Part shown: positions 24,076-32,246 of the stretch, one piece after another
How the letters are laid out: the number at the start of each line of letters is the position of its first letter
How positions within the stretch are numbered: the stretch's first letter is position 1
NCBI GenBank assembly: GCA_938002955.1
Contig: CALLAA010000067.1
Coordinates: 1-41,183, forward strand
Direction of reading: 5' to 3'
Length of the DNA stretch: 41,183 nt
Source of the DNA: an uncultured Acidimicrobiales bacterium
Lineage (GTDB): Bacteria; Actinomycetota; Acidimicrobiia; Acidimicrobiales; SHLQ01
The notes under the pieces: model-generated
What the model was told of the DNA's origin: nothing
The model's input: only the letters and a program-made list of their open reading frames with translations
The model's database searches: none
Made by a program: the position numbers and the translations under genes

Positions 24076-24513
24076 GTGGGCACAACGTCTGTACCGGTCT
24101 CGCTCGTGTATTCGAGCCGAGCGACGATGCCGATGGACCGCGCCACCTTGCAAGACCTCGAGGCTCGAGCAAGCCGGGCGAATGCTGAGCGGTCGATTAC
24201 CGGCTACCTCACGTACCGCAACGAGCGGTTCACGCAGTATCTCGAAGGGTCGGCCGAGGATGTCTCCGAGACGATGTCGCGAATCCGCACCGATGCTCGC
24301 CACGGGATCTCGGTTGAAATCGAGCTCGGTACGAACCGTCGACGGTTTCCGGGCTGGTCGATGCGTCTGCTCGATCCGCTCTGGCATCCGTCGGGAAGTG
24401 TCATCGATGCAATCGAAGAACTGATCGGTCACGGACCCATGTCGCGGGCAGATCAGGACCTGGTTCGACCCGAGCTCGTGCGGCTGGTGGGCGAAGTGGC
24501 CGGAAATACGTGA
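24076..24513 (+). CDS. BLUF-domain blue-light sensor protein
   Basis: A small protein of about 145 residues consisting almost only of a BLUF (FAD blue-light sensing) domain. The conserved flavin-site residues are present: tyrosine in SLVYSSRA, asparagine in RANAERSITGYL, and glutamine in FTQYLEG. Then follow IRTDARHGISVEIE and FPGWSMRLLD, the usual fifth-strand tryptophan/methionine region. I chose GTG 24076 because the domain begins about ten residues later; upstream in-frame starts such as 23989 are also possible. An AraC-type regulator starts 10 bp after its stop, so the two are co-transcribed and may form a light-response pair. There is no fused output domain. Confidence 0.85.
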   Translation: MGTTSVPVSLVYSSRATMPMDRATLQDLEARASRANAERSITGYLTYRNERFTQYLEGSAEDVSETMSRIRTDARHGISVEIELGTNRRRFPGWSMRLLDPLWHPSGSVIDAIEELIGHGPMSRADQDLVRPELVRLVGEVAGNT

Positions 24514-24523
24514 TACTGGAGGT

Positions 24524-25384
24524 ATGAGCCCGGGCCAAGCCTTTCCAGAGATCATCGATCTCGAGAGCATCTTTGGTGACCCCGCGGCCCGTCCATCGGT
24601 GAGCTGCACCCCGATCGGCGACGTGCGCAAGACCGATCACGTCCGCAACGACGTTTCGGTCCGAGTCTCTTCCCATGTCATTATCGTCCCGACTGCGGGC
24701 ATGGGCTCACACATCGTGGACATGGCGACCTACATGGTCGAGCCAGGCTCGGTTATTCACGTGCAGCCCGGGCAGGTTCAACGGTGGCTTCCCAACGAGG
24801 AATTCGACGGGTGGGCAATCGTGATTGCCCCTCACGTCTGTCCGCCAGGCCTGTTCGACCTCACCTCGCCGTCACCGAAGGTCGTGCTCGGCACATCGAT
24901 CGAGGTTGCGAAGTCGCTCGTGGCGTCGCTCACCGAGCCAGACCTTCTCCCGCCCAAAGCACAGGCCCGTCTTCGATTGAGCATTGCGGCTGTCCTGCTC
25001 GAGCTCATTGCGAGCGCGGGCGAGGGCCCAACGATCCCGCCAGAGCTGAGTTCGGAACAGGCGATCGTGTCGGATTTCCGTCGCGAGCTCGAGTTTCACT
25101 ATCTGACATCGCGCTCGGTGACGGACTACGCAAAGTTGATCGGGTGTTCGCCCAAGACCCTCACCCGGGCAACCAATCGGGTTCTTGGACAAACACCGAA
25201 GCAAGTCATCGACGCTCGGGTCACGTATGCGGCAAGTCGTCTTCTGGCGAACACCGATATCTCGATCAGTTGGATATCGACGAAGTTGGGATTCTCACAG
25301 CAAAGCAACTTCGCCAAGTTCTTTGCTCGTCAGGTCGGCCTGACGCCGGCGGCATATCGCTCGGACTTCAGCACCACCCGTTAG
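24524..25384 (+). CDS. AraC-family transcriptional regulator
   Basis: A 286-residue regulator. The N-terminal half is a cupin-like sensing domain (DMATYMVEPGSVIHVQPGQVQRW). The C-terminal AraC/XylS helix-turn-helix pair is seen as SVTDYAKLIGCSPKTLTRATNRVLGQTPKQVID and ISISWISTKLGFSQQSNFAKFFARQVGLTPAAYR. GGAGG sits just upstream of ATG 24524. It is probably in one transcript with the BLUF gene. Its stop codon interlocks (TTAG) with that of the convergent hydroxyacid oxidase. Likely targets are the flanking 2-hydroxyacid enzyme genes, which is inference. Confidence 0.9.
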   Translation: MSPGQAFPEIIDLESIFGDPAARPSVSCTPIGDVRKTDHVRNDVSVRVSSHVIIVPTAGMGSHIVDMATYMVEPGSVIHVQPGQVQRWLPNEEFDGWAIVIAPHVCPPGLFDLTSPSPKVVLGTSIEVAKSLVASLTEPDLLPPKAQARLRLSIAAVLLELIASAGEGPTIPPELSSEQAIVSDFRRELEFHYLTSRSVTDYAKLIGCSPKTLTRATNRVLGQTPKQVIDARVTYAASRLLANTDISISWISTKLGFSQQSNFAKFFARQVGLTPAAYRSDFSTTR

Positions 25385-26517
25385 CGGCTCGTCGCCAGAC
25401 GACGTTCGAGTTCGGAGACCGACTCCACGCCCACCTGATGCATCGTGGTCGTGAGCCCTTCGCGAAGAATCTCGTACGCGTGCGACGCACCGTTCTCGCC
25501 CAGTGCACCGAGTCCGAACAGAAACGGTCGACCAGCGAAGCAGAAGTCGGCGCCGAGGGCGAGGGCACGGGCAATGTCGAGGCCGTCTCGGATGCCCGAG
25601 TCAAAGAGCACCGGCACGGCACCGTCGAGCGCGTCAACGATCGGCCCAAGGGCATCGATCGAAGCGATCGCGCCGTCGAGCTGACGGCCGCCGTGATTGG
25701 ATACCCACACGGCGTCTGCCCCATGGTCGCGGCACTGGACAGCGTCATCGGGATCGAGGATGCCCTTGACGACGAGTGGCCCGTCCCACTGGTTCCGTAG
25801 TGCGTCGAGGTACTCGAACGACAGCGTGCCACCGAGGTTCGCGCCGACGAAACCAGCGGTGTTCTTCATGCTGGCGCTGTCGACGTATTGCTCGAGTCCA
25901 CGAAAGCGCGGTAGGCCGTGCCGGACAATCCCAGCGCTCCAACTCGGTCGGAGCGCCGATGCTGCAATGAGGCGCGGACCGATGCTCGGAGGCACCCGGA
26001 TTTGGGCCTTTCGTTGCCGCTCGCGTCGGCTCGGTGCGGGGACATCGGCGGTGACCACCAGGGTGGTGAACCCCGACGCCTTGGCGCGGTCGACCATGTC
26101 GGTGCGCATGTCGTCATCGCGAGGTGGGTAGAGCTGGAACCAGCCCATGCCCTGAGCGTTTGGCCCCGCGACTTCTGGTGCTTCGGTGCCGACGGTGCTG
26201 AGTACATAGGGGATCGTGTTGCGGGCTGCGGTTTGCGCCAGCATGGCGTCGGCGCCAGGCCAGATCAGTCCGGTAAGCCCGACGGGTGCAATGCCGATCG
26301 GCGCTGCGTAGGTGACTCCGAACAACGTGGTCTCGATCGATGGGGCGAGCGGGCCTTTCAGGAACTGCGGCCGGAAACGAACAGCGTCGAGCGCGGTGCG
26401 ATTGTGGTCGCGGGCGACATCATCGCCGGTGCCGGATTCGAGGTACACCCATGCGAACGAGGGGATTCGTTTCTTCGCTCGCGCCTCGAGATCGGAGATT
26501 GCGGGGTACGAGTCCAT
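25381..26517 (-). CDS. FMN-dependent alpha-hydroxyacid oxidase/dehydrogenase (LldD-like)
   Basis: A 378-residue FMN TIM-barrel enzyme oxidising an L-2-hydroxyacid (lactate, glycolate or mandelate type) to the 2-oxoacid. It has IPSFAWVYLESGTGDD, GIAPVGLTGLIWPGAD, VVTADVP, the lysine region LVVKGILDPDDA, and the active-site histidine/arginine motif VSNHGGRQLDG. I start it at ATG 26517, where the family homology begins; the frame stays open to 26730 but that part is unlike the family. It is divergent from the class V aminotransferase over 53 bp. Confidence 0.9.
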   Translation of the reverse strand: MDSYPAISDLEARAKKRIPSFAWVYLESGTGDDVARDHNRTALDAVRFRPQFLKGPLAPSIETTLFGVTYAAPIGIAPVGLTGLIWPGADAMLAQTAARNTIPYVLSTVGTEAPEVAGPNAQGMGWFQLYPPRDDDMRTDMVDRAKASGFTTLVVTADVPAPSRRERQRKAQIRVPPSIGPRLIAASALRPSWSAGIVRHGLPRFRGLEQYVDSASMKNTAGFVGANLGGTLSFEYLDALRNQWDGPLVVKGILDPDDAVQCRDHGADAVWVSNHGGRQLDGAIASIDALGPIVDALDGAVPVLFDSGIRDGLDIARALALGADFCFAGRPFLFGLGALGENGASHAYEILREGLTTTMHQVGVESVSELERRLATSR

Positions 26518-26570
26518 GTCAGAACCGGTCACGTCATGAAGTGTCGCACGGCAAGTTGTACGTTGTCGCC

Positions 26571-27770
26571 ATGACGTTGAACTCCGGCATTGATCTCGTT
26601 TCGATACCTGGCCCGACGATCCTTCCAGATCGCGTTCGTGAGGCACTCGCCCGGCCAATGCCGAACATCTACGATGGGCCGTTGCTCGAAACGTCCGATC
26701 GAGTGCTCGACCGGCTGCCATCGATTGCACGCACGAGTGGCCACGGTTTCGTGGTCATCGGCAACGGACACGCCGCCTGGCAGATGGCGATCAACAACAC
26801 GATGGAGCCGGGCGACAAGGTACTCGTTCTCGAGTCGGGGATCTTCGCCGCGATCTGGGGGAACAACGTGGCTGCAGCTGGCGTCGATGTTGAGGTGCTG
26901 CCCGGGACGATGACCGGACCGGTCGACGCCGACGCCTTGCAGACTCGCTTGGCCAATGACACCGTTGGGTCGATCGTCGCGGTCCTCGTAGCGCAGACCG
27001 ACACGGCAAGTTCGGTACACAACGACATCCCCGCTCTTCGGGCAGCTATGACGGCCGCCGGACATGATGCGTTGCTGATGGTCGATGGCATTGCATCGAT
27101 CGGGACCGAACGGTTCGAGATGGACGAGTGGGGCGTCGACCTTGCGATCGGCGCGTCACAGAAGGGGCTGATGTGCCCGCCTGGGGTGTCGTTCGTCTGG
27201 GCGGGTGAGCGTGCCATCGATCGCTATCGCTCCCTTTCCGTCGACCGTCCACGCAACGCCTATGTCGATTGGGCGCAACGCCTCGAGCCCGAAGCCGTCT
27301 ATCAGAGCTACTCGGGCACCCCGCCCGTGACGCACCTTCGAGCACTCGATGTCGCGCTCGACATCATCGACGAAGAAGGAGGGCTGCCGGCGGTATGGGA
27401 ACGTCATCGGGTGCTCGCCGGCGCCGTTCATGCAGCGATCGATGCCTGGCACACGCCCGACGGTCTGTCCTTCAACATCACCTCCCCGGCCCACCGGTCG
27501 AACGCGGTGACGACCGTGCGAACTGGGACGGTCGATTCGCTCGCACTCGCTCGGGTGTGTGAGCGCGAATACGGTGTCACCCTCGGCATCGGAATCGGCG
27601 CGATCCGGGACCGCTCATTTCGCATTGGACACATGGGACACCTCAATCCGCCCATGGTCCTCGGCACGCTCGGCGCGATCGAAGCCGCGCTCGTACACCT
27701 CGACGCGCCACTGGCAGGTTCCGGTGCGGCCGCGGCAGCTCGATACATCGGCGAACAGACCACCGGGTAA
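26571..27770 (+). CDS. Class V aminotransferase (serine/alanine-glyoxylate aminotransferase-like)
   Basis: A 399-residue fold-type I PLP enzyme that transfers an amino group from serine or alanine to glyoxylate or pyruvate. It shows IPGPTILPDRVREAL, IGNGHAAWQMAINN, MVDGIASIGTERFEMDEWGVD and the PLP lysine in GASQKGLMCPPG. The C-terminal RIGHMGHLNPPMVLGTLGAIE is the usual family end. ATG 26571 is the start by family alignment; the frame is open upstream but overlaps the divergent hydroxyacid oxidase. Pairing with a glycolate/lactate-type oxidase suggests glyoxylate-to-glycine conversion. Confidence 0.92.
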   Translation: MTLNSGIDLVSIPGPTILPDRVREALARPMPNIYDGPLLETSDRVLDRLPSIARTSGHGFVVIGNGHAAWQMAINNTMEPGDKVLVLESGIFAAIWGNNVAAAGVDVEVLPGTMTGPVDADALQTRLANDTVGSIVAVLVAQTDTASSVHNDIPALRAAMTAAGHDALLMVDGIASIGTERFEMDEWGVDLAIGASQKGLMCPPGVSFVWAGERAIDRYRSLSVDRPRNAYVDWAQRLEPEAVYQSYSGTPPVTHLRALDVALDIIDEEGGLPAVWERHRVLAGAVHAAIDAWHTPDGLSFNITSPAHRSNAVTTVRTGTVDSLALARVCEREYGVTLGIGIGAIRDRSFRIGHMGHLNPPMVLGTLGAIEAALVHLDAPLAGSGAAAAARYIGEQTTG

Positions 27771-27811
27771 TTCGCTCGGGAGGTGTTGTCCGGCACTATG
27801 GTCGGCGTTCT

Positions 27812-28639
27812 ATGGCGGTCGAGATCGACATCACCCCGAAACCCGAGGGCACGTATCGCATCGTCGTCTGGACGGTGGGGCCGGCCGTCGAGCGGCGATA
27901 CCCCAAGCTCGAAGCGCTCGAGGCCGACGTCGTCGTGGCCGCCCGCTGCGGCAACGAAGTTCGCTTGATCAAAGCGAAACGCACGGCGCACTCCTCGATG
28001 GCTTGGGTCGGCCGCCACGCCCAGCGCGGTCTTGGGGTGCTGTCGTTCCTGCCGACCTTCGCAAAGCTCGACGGTGGCCGCTGGGACCAACGCCTCGAAT
28101 GGATCATGCCCGTCATGGTCAACGGTCCGGTGAGCCATCATCTGCTCGCGGTTTGGGCGTTGAACGAGAAAGCACAGGTCAAGTTCAAGACGAACCCACC
28201 CGCGTCACAGCCGATCCAGATGATGCGCCTCTACCAGCGCATCCTGAACAAGCCGACCGTGATTGCCGGCGACTTCAACAACAACCCTGTCTTTCATCGC
28301 AACGACCCGAACTGGGACATGCTCGAGTTGATCGCCCTCCTCGAGACACAGGGGTACGTCAGTGCGTACCACTCGTTCACGGGTCTTGAGCATGGCGACC
28401 CGCGCGAGCAAGCAACCCGATTCCGCCCGGATCCAATCGGGGGCACCGATGCCCATCACGTCGACTATTGCTTCGTCCCAAGCCAATGGCTGCCGGCGCT
28501 GCGAAACGTCCAGGTCGGCAATCCTGATGTGTGGTTCAGCACTGTTCGGGCCGAAGAGCACGTGCCTGTCGTGATCGACTTCGATCAGTTCGTCGTGCGC
28601 GACATCATTGCTGCGATGCGCAAACGCAACGAGGACTAG
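27812..28639 (+). CDS. Endonuclease/exonuclease/phosphatase (EEP)-fold protein, probably catalytically altered
   Basis: A 275-residue soluble protein with the EEP superfamily layout. An N-terminal strand IVVWTVGP stands in the place of the usual WN motif, KLEALEADVVVAARCGN replaces the DxxxLQE segment, PTVIAGDFNN retains GDFN, VDYCFVPS matches the DYxF strand, and EEHVPVVIDF takes the place of SDHxPV. Thus the asparagine of WN and the metal-binding glutamate are not seen, and the SDH aspartate is glutamate. The GDFN aspartate and the last histidine remain. It may be a binding protein or have a changed metal centre. It is convergent with the flavoprotein operon, 6 bp away. Confidence 0.65.
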   Translation: MAVEIDITPKPEGTYRIVVWTVGPAVERRYPKLEALEADVVVAARCGNEVRLIKAKRTAHSSMAWVGRHAQRGLGVLSFLPTFAKLDGGRWDQRLEWIMPVMVNGPVSHHLLAVWALNEKAQVKFKTNPPASQPIQMMRLYQRILNKPTVIAGDFNNNPVFHRNDPNWDMLELIALLETQGYVSAYHSFTGLEHGDPREQATRFRPDPIGGTDAHHVDYCFVPSQWLPALRNVQVGNPDVWFSTVRAEEHVPVVIDFDQFVVRDIIAAMRKRNED

Positions 28640-28645
28640 CGACTT

Positions 28646-29641
28646 CTACGGCGCTGAGGTCCCAGCAATGGCCTGCGCTGCGGCGACGCCGGAGTTGAAC
28701 GCTCCTTCGACCTTTGGCCCCCCGAATGCATCGCCAGCGATGATGAGGTTGCCGGGAGAGGTTCGGGCCACAAGACATCGCTCAGGATGTGGCGTGTAGG
28801 GCCCGGCATATTTCCATGTCTTGAGCTGCACGTCGACGATCGGGGCGTCGCCGATCCACGGCTGCGCTTCGTGAAGCAGATCGGCGATGACAATGGCGGG
28901 GTTGTCGTCCCATCGGTCGGTGCTGACCTGGCCGTTCACATGAAAGGTCAATGCCGGTGTTGCGCTGACGCCTTTGAGATGGTTGTCGCTGATGAACGTA
29001 AAGAGGTCGTCTTCTGTCCGCTGTTCCCCGCCCGGTGCGTCGAGCGCCGAAGGTGCCTCCAGGGTGACCAGCAGGGCCATTGTTGGCTTGTAGCTGATGC
29101 GGTCGAGTGCGTCGCGACGTTCGGCATCGAGTGAGACCTCGCCAGCGTCGATCAAGTCGAGTGTCTGCGGGACCGGTGCGGTGCTGATCACATTTGTCGC
29201 GCGCAACGCCGTTTCCGACTCGAAGGGGAGGTGCCAGCCGTCGACGGTCTCCTCGATTGCGGTGGCACGCTCGCCGGTGGCGATCGTTACCCCGCTGGCT
29301 CGCAGGTCCTCGGCCATCCACTTCGCGAGCGCCGTCATTCCGTTCGGGCAGTAGTAGCGGGGGTATCCATCGTCTCCAGAGAACCCGTTACACCAGACGT
29401 CGACCACACCAGCGGCGAGTGCTTGGTCGATGTGCGCTCGAAACATGTCGCCTCGCACCGTGAAGAACTGTGCGCCATGATCGAGTGTGGCGTCGCCGAT
29501 TCGACGGGTGGCCAGTCGACCACCGACGCCGCGGCCCTTGTCGACAACGAGCACGGAACGGCCGGACCGAACGAGTGTCTGCGCGGCCGACAATCCGGAG
29601 AGGCCTGCGCCGATGATCAGTGTTTCGGTGTTGAGCTGCAC
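28646..29641 (-). CDS. Renalase-like FAD-dependent oxidoreductase
   Basis: A 331-residue flavoprotein of the amine-oxidase/renalase type. The N-terminal Rossmann FAD motif is IIGAGLSGLSAAQ (residues 9-21), followed by VVDKGRGVGGRLATRR and LDHGAQFFTVR, the renalase/bacterial-homologue signature. The C-terminal NLIIAGDAFGGPKVEGAFNSG is the second FAD contact. The start is GTG 29641, whose first base is the last base of the upstream stop (TAGTG), so it is translationally coupled. Renalase oxidises isomeric beta-NAD(P)H; the substrate here is unproven. No secretion signal is seen. Confidence 0.85.
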   Translation of the reverse strand: MQLNTETLIIGAGLSGLSAAQTLVRSGRSVLVVDKGRGVGGRLATRRIGDATLDHGAQFFTVRGDMFRAHIDQALAAGVVDVWCNGFSGDDGYPRYYCPNGMTALAKWMAEDLRASGVTIATGERATAIEETVDGWHLPFESETALRATNVISTAPVPQTLDLIDAGEVSLDAERRDALDRISYKPTMALLVTLEAPSALDAPGGEQRTEDDLFTFISDNHLKGVSATPALTFHVNGQVSTDRWDDNPAIVIADLLHEAQPWIGDAPIVDVQLKTWKYAGPYTPHPERCLVARTSPGNLIIAGDAFGGPKVEGAFNSGVAAAQAIAGTSAP

Positions 29642-30555
29642 TAGTAAATCTCCCCGGTGAAGCTGTTGGTGATGAAGAACTCGTAACGCTGCTTGCGGAC
29701 CTTCGTCGCCCACAGTCGTTGTGCCCGGGCGAGACGTTTGATCGTTGGAAGGTCTCGGACCACCCGATCGAAGTTCTTGTCGACCTCGGCGCGAGTAAGT
29801 GGCGTGTCGAGCACCGCGTTGAAGCACTCGATGGCCGGCTGAACCCAGCGTTCCTGTTCGATTCGTAGGAGATACACGGCGGTCTGCTGCAGGACGCCGT
29901 GCAGTGTGCGGTAGTCGTCGCCGGATCGTTTCGTCAGATGGATCGCAGCGGGACGCAACGCCCACGGAACAGCCGTGAGATAATTGCCGACCTCGTACAT
30001 CGGGCCGCTGTTCGCGCCCCAGATGAGAGGCGGTGTGGTATCGATGGACACCACCTGCTCGCCCGTCCACGCAAAGTTCGTGACCTGGGCGTCGATCGAC
30101 AGCCCACCGTTCGGGCCGTCTCGAACAACGTTCGCAACGGTGTCTCGCAGCGAGACCAAGATGGGATGGGTTGGCGACGGGTCGTCGACGGCCAAGATGT
30201 TCTCGGCGAGCTGATCGCGCTCGATGATTGGCTGAATGAGGTATGGGATCTGCACGCCATGTTCATTGGTGATCACACGAATGTCGGTCGGAAGAACGGG
30301 AGCTCCAGCGTTCTCGAGAGCTTCGTGGAATGCGTGCATCCGTTCCATGTCGGCGGCGAGGTCAGGCCCGGGGGCCTGTCGTTTGAACACTGCGATCGGG
30401 TTGGTGGTCGGCCAGCCGACGGCCAGACCGAGCTCGCCCAATCCAAAGATCGTGATGTTGTTCGTCGAGCGCGCTTCGAACGCGCGAAGAATGGCGCGCT
30501 CAACATCGTGGATCTCGGCGTCGGTGACGACGGGCAAGGTCCACGGGAGCGTCAC
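29641..30555 (-). CDS. Conserved protein with kinase-like (APH/protein-kinase-fold) motifs
   Basis: A 304-residue soluble protein that may belong to an uncharacterised family resembling DUF6206 (my recollection, unverified). The sequence shows a glycine-rich loop GLGELGLAV near residue 38, a following lysine in PIAVFKRQ, a linker QPII, a catalytic-loop-like DAQVTNF (D-x4-N) and a DFG-like SIDTTPPL eleven residues later. This order matches the aminoglycoside-phosphotransferase-like kinase fold; the usual catalytic-loop histidine position is isoleucine. A small-molecule or protein kinase is inferred. The GTG start directly follows the stop of the phosphatase gene (TAA-GTG), and its own stop overlaps the flavoprotein start. 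Confidence 0.6.
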   Translation of the reverse strand: MTLPWTLPVVTDAEIHDVERAILRAFEARSTNNITIFGLGELGLAVGWPTTNPIAVFKRQAPGPDLAADMERMHAFHEALENAGAPVLPTDIRVITNEHGVQIPYLIQPIIERDQLAENILAVDDPSPTHPILVSLRDTVANVVRDGPNGGLSIDAQVTNFAWTGEQVVSIDTTPPLIWGANSGPMYEVGNYLTAVPWALRPAAIHLTKRSGDDYRTLHGVLQQTAVYLLRIEQERWVQPAIECFNAVLDTPLTRAEVDKNFDRVVRDLPTIKRLARAQRLWATKVRKQRYEFFITNSFTGEIY

Positions 30556-31128
30556 TTACAGATCCCTCAACCAGTGGCATTCGTTAAACGACGCCATCGA
30601 GCGATTCCCCGATGCCGATGCTTTGATTCGGGTGACCGACGTGTAGTGCGAGTCGAAGTAGTTCATGCCGTCGACGCCGAGAATGTTTGCGAGGACCGTG
30701 CTGATCACGCCACCGTGGCAGACGGCGGCCACCCGCTGGCTTGGGTGGTCCTCGATGATTCTGTTCACCGAGTCGAGGACACGGCCAACGAAGTGATCCG
30801 AGGTGAGTTCGGAGATCAGCGATTGCAACTGTGTTTCGGTGAGCGGCCCAGATTCTTCGCCGGGAACATAACTCGTGTGCCCAAGGTCGAATTCGGCGAT
30901 GCCGTCGACAATCGTCGGGGTGAAACCGAGGTGCGAGGCGAGTGGCGCGGCGGTTTCTTTGGCGCGCAATTGCGGTGAAACGTACAGCGCATCGATCGTC
31001 TCAGGAGCGAGAAACTCGGCCATTCGTGCTGCTTGGGTATGACCGAGTTCGGTCAACGCCGGGTCGGCTCCGTTCGGATCGTGATCGATGCGTTCGGGAC
31101 GGCCATGACGGATGAGTATCAGCTCCAC
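30556..31128 (-). CDS. Histidine phosphatase superfamily protein (phosphoglycerate mutase-like)
   Basis: A 190-residue enzyme with the RHG motif at the extreme N-terminus (LILIRHGRPERI, catalytic histidine near residue 8). Further landmarks are LTELGHTQAARMAEFL, the YVSPQLRAKETAAPL arginine segment and the second active-site histidine in AAVCHGGVIS. I place the start at GTG 31128, just before the first strand; the frame is open to 31503 but overlaps the divergent alanine racemase. It is the first gene of a three-gene operon (phosphatase, kinase-like protein, flavoprotein) with near-zero spacing. The substrate is unknown. Confidence 0.85.
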   Translation of the reverse strand: MELILIRHGRPERIDHDPNGADPALTELGHTQAARMAEFLAPETIDALYVSPQLRAKETAAPLASHLGFTPTIVDGIAEFDLGHTSYVPGEESGPLTETQLQSLISELTSDHFVGRVLDSVNRIIEDHPSQRVAAVCHGGVISTVLANILGVDGMNYFDSHYTSVTRIKASASGNRSMASFNECHWLRDL

Positions 31129-31151
31129 CCACGGGAGCGTAGTCTTGGCGG

Positions 31152-32246
31152 GTGATGAGGCCGACGTCGTGTGAGATAGATCTCGACGCGATCGAACAAA
31201 ATGTTCGAACGCTATCCGCGCTGGTTTCGCCAACTCCGCTATGTGCGGTCGTGAAGGCGAACGGGTACGGGCACGGAGCCGTTCGGGTCGCCGAACGAGC
31301 ATTGCTGGCGGGCGTGTCGTGGCTTGCTGTCGCCTTGGTCGAAGAGGGAGTCGAGCTGCGAGAGGCCGGCATCGATGCGCCAATTCTCGTACTCTCCGAG
31401 CCGCATCCCTCGGCGATGGGAGCTGTGGTTTCGAACCGGCTGACGCCATCGCTGTACTCGCTCGGTGGGATCGCAGCGATCGCCGATGCGGCCCTGCAGG
31501 CACCCGACCCGGTCGAGGTCCACGTGTGTCTCGACACGGGGATGCGTCGAGTCGGCGCCGCTCCCGGCTTGTTGTCGGAGCTGACCGAACGAATCGAGCG
31601 CCACGACCAGCTCAGACTCACCTCCATTTGGACGCATTGTCCCGTCGCTGACGAGCCGGACAATCCGTTCACCGACGAACAGCTCGAACAGTTCACCCAG
31701 GCGATCGACGCACACGCCCACAATGTGGATACCCACGTGGGGAACTCGGCGGTCGCAATCACCCGCCCAGAACGCGAAGCTCTGATGGTTCGCTGCGGCA
31801 TCGCAATGTACGGGATCGATCCAGATGTCGCGTTGAGAGACCGCGTAACCCTCGTTCCGGCCATGTCGGTTCGCTCCGAGGTGTCGTTCGTCAAGACGGT
31901 CGGTCCTGGCGAAGGAATCGGCTACGGACATCGCTTCGTGACGTCGCAGACCACGACCATCGCAACCGTCCCGATCGGTTACGCCGATGGCATTCGGCGA
32001 GATCTCGGGTTACGGGGCGGCGAGGTGTTGATCGGCGGGCAGCGGCACCCGATTCGAGGGGTCGTGACGATGGATCAGCTCATGGTCGATGTCGGTGACG
32101 CCGGTGTCGCCGTTGGTGATGAGGTCATTCTGATCGGCGGTCAGGGTGAGGAGACGATCTCCGCGGCCGAAGTCGCTGCTCGACTCGACACAATCCCGTA
32201 CGAGATCGTGTGCGCGGTGAGCAGCCGTATGCCCCGCCGGTACTAG
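31152..32246 (+). CDS. alr: Alanine racemase
   Basis: A 364-residue PLP enzyme interconverting L- and D-alanine for peptidoglycan. The PLP lysine is K35 in AVVKANGYGHG and the second catalytic base is Y258 in GIGYGHRF. Also seen are VCLDTGMRRVG, MVRCGIAMYGI and the C-terminal SSRMPRRY. The start is GTG 31152, immediately followed by ATG 31155, which may be the real start. Its stop shares CTAG with the convergent aquaporin stop. In many actinobacteria alr is close to tsaE; here about 5.8 kb separates them. Confidence 0.94.
   Translation: MMRPTSCEIDLDAIEQNVRTLSALVSPTPLCAVVKANGYGHGAVRVAERALLAGVSWLAVALVEEGVELREAGIDAPILVLSEPHPSAMGAVVSNRLTPSLYSLGGIAAIADAALQAPDPVEVHVCLDTGMRRVGAAPGLLSELTERIERHDQLRLTSIWTHCPVADEPDNPFTDEQLEQFTQAIDAHAHNVDTHVGNSAVAITRPEREALMVRCGIAMYGIDPDVALRDRVTLVPAMSVRSEVSFVKTVGPGEGIGYGHRFVTSQTTTIATVPIGYADGIRRDLGLRGGEVLIGGQRHPIRGVVTMDQLMVDVGDAGVAVGDEVILIGGQGEETISAAEVAARLDTIPYEIVCAVSSRMPRRY

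Noticed and set aside
24068-24120. Frameshift at the N-terminus of the BLUF gene
   Set aside because: A second frame begins ATG GCG ATG and reads MAMWAQRLYR, but the GTG 24076 frame alone covers the whole domain including the first strand and tyrosine.
30541-31140. Shared CCACGGGAGCGT near the starts of the kinase-like and phosphatase genes
   Set aside because: The 12-bp match encodes TLPW in one gene and lies upstream of the start in the other. It has no palindrome and no third copy, so chance is likely.
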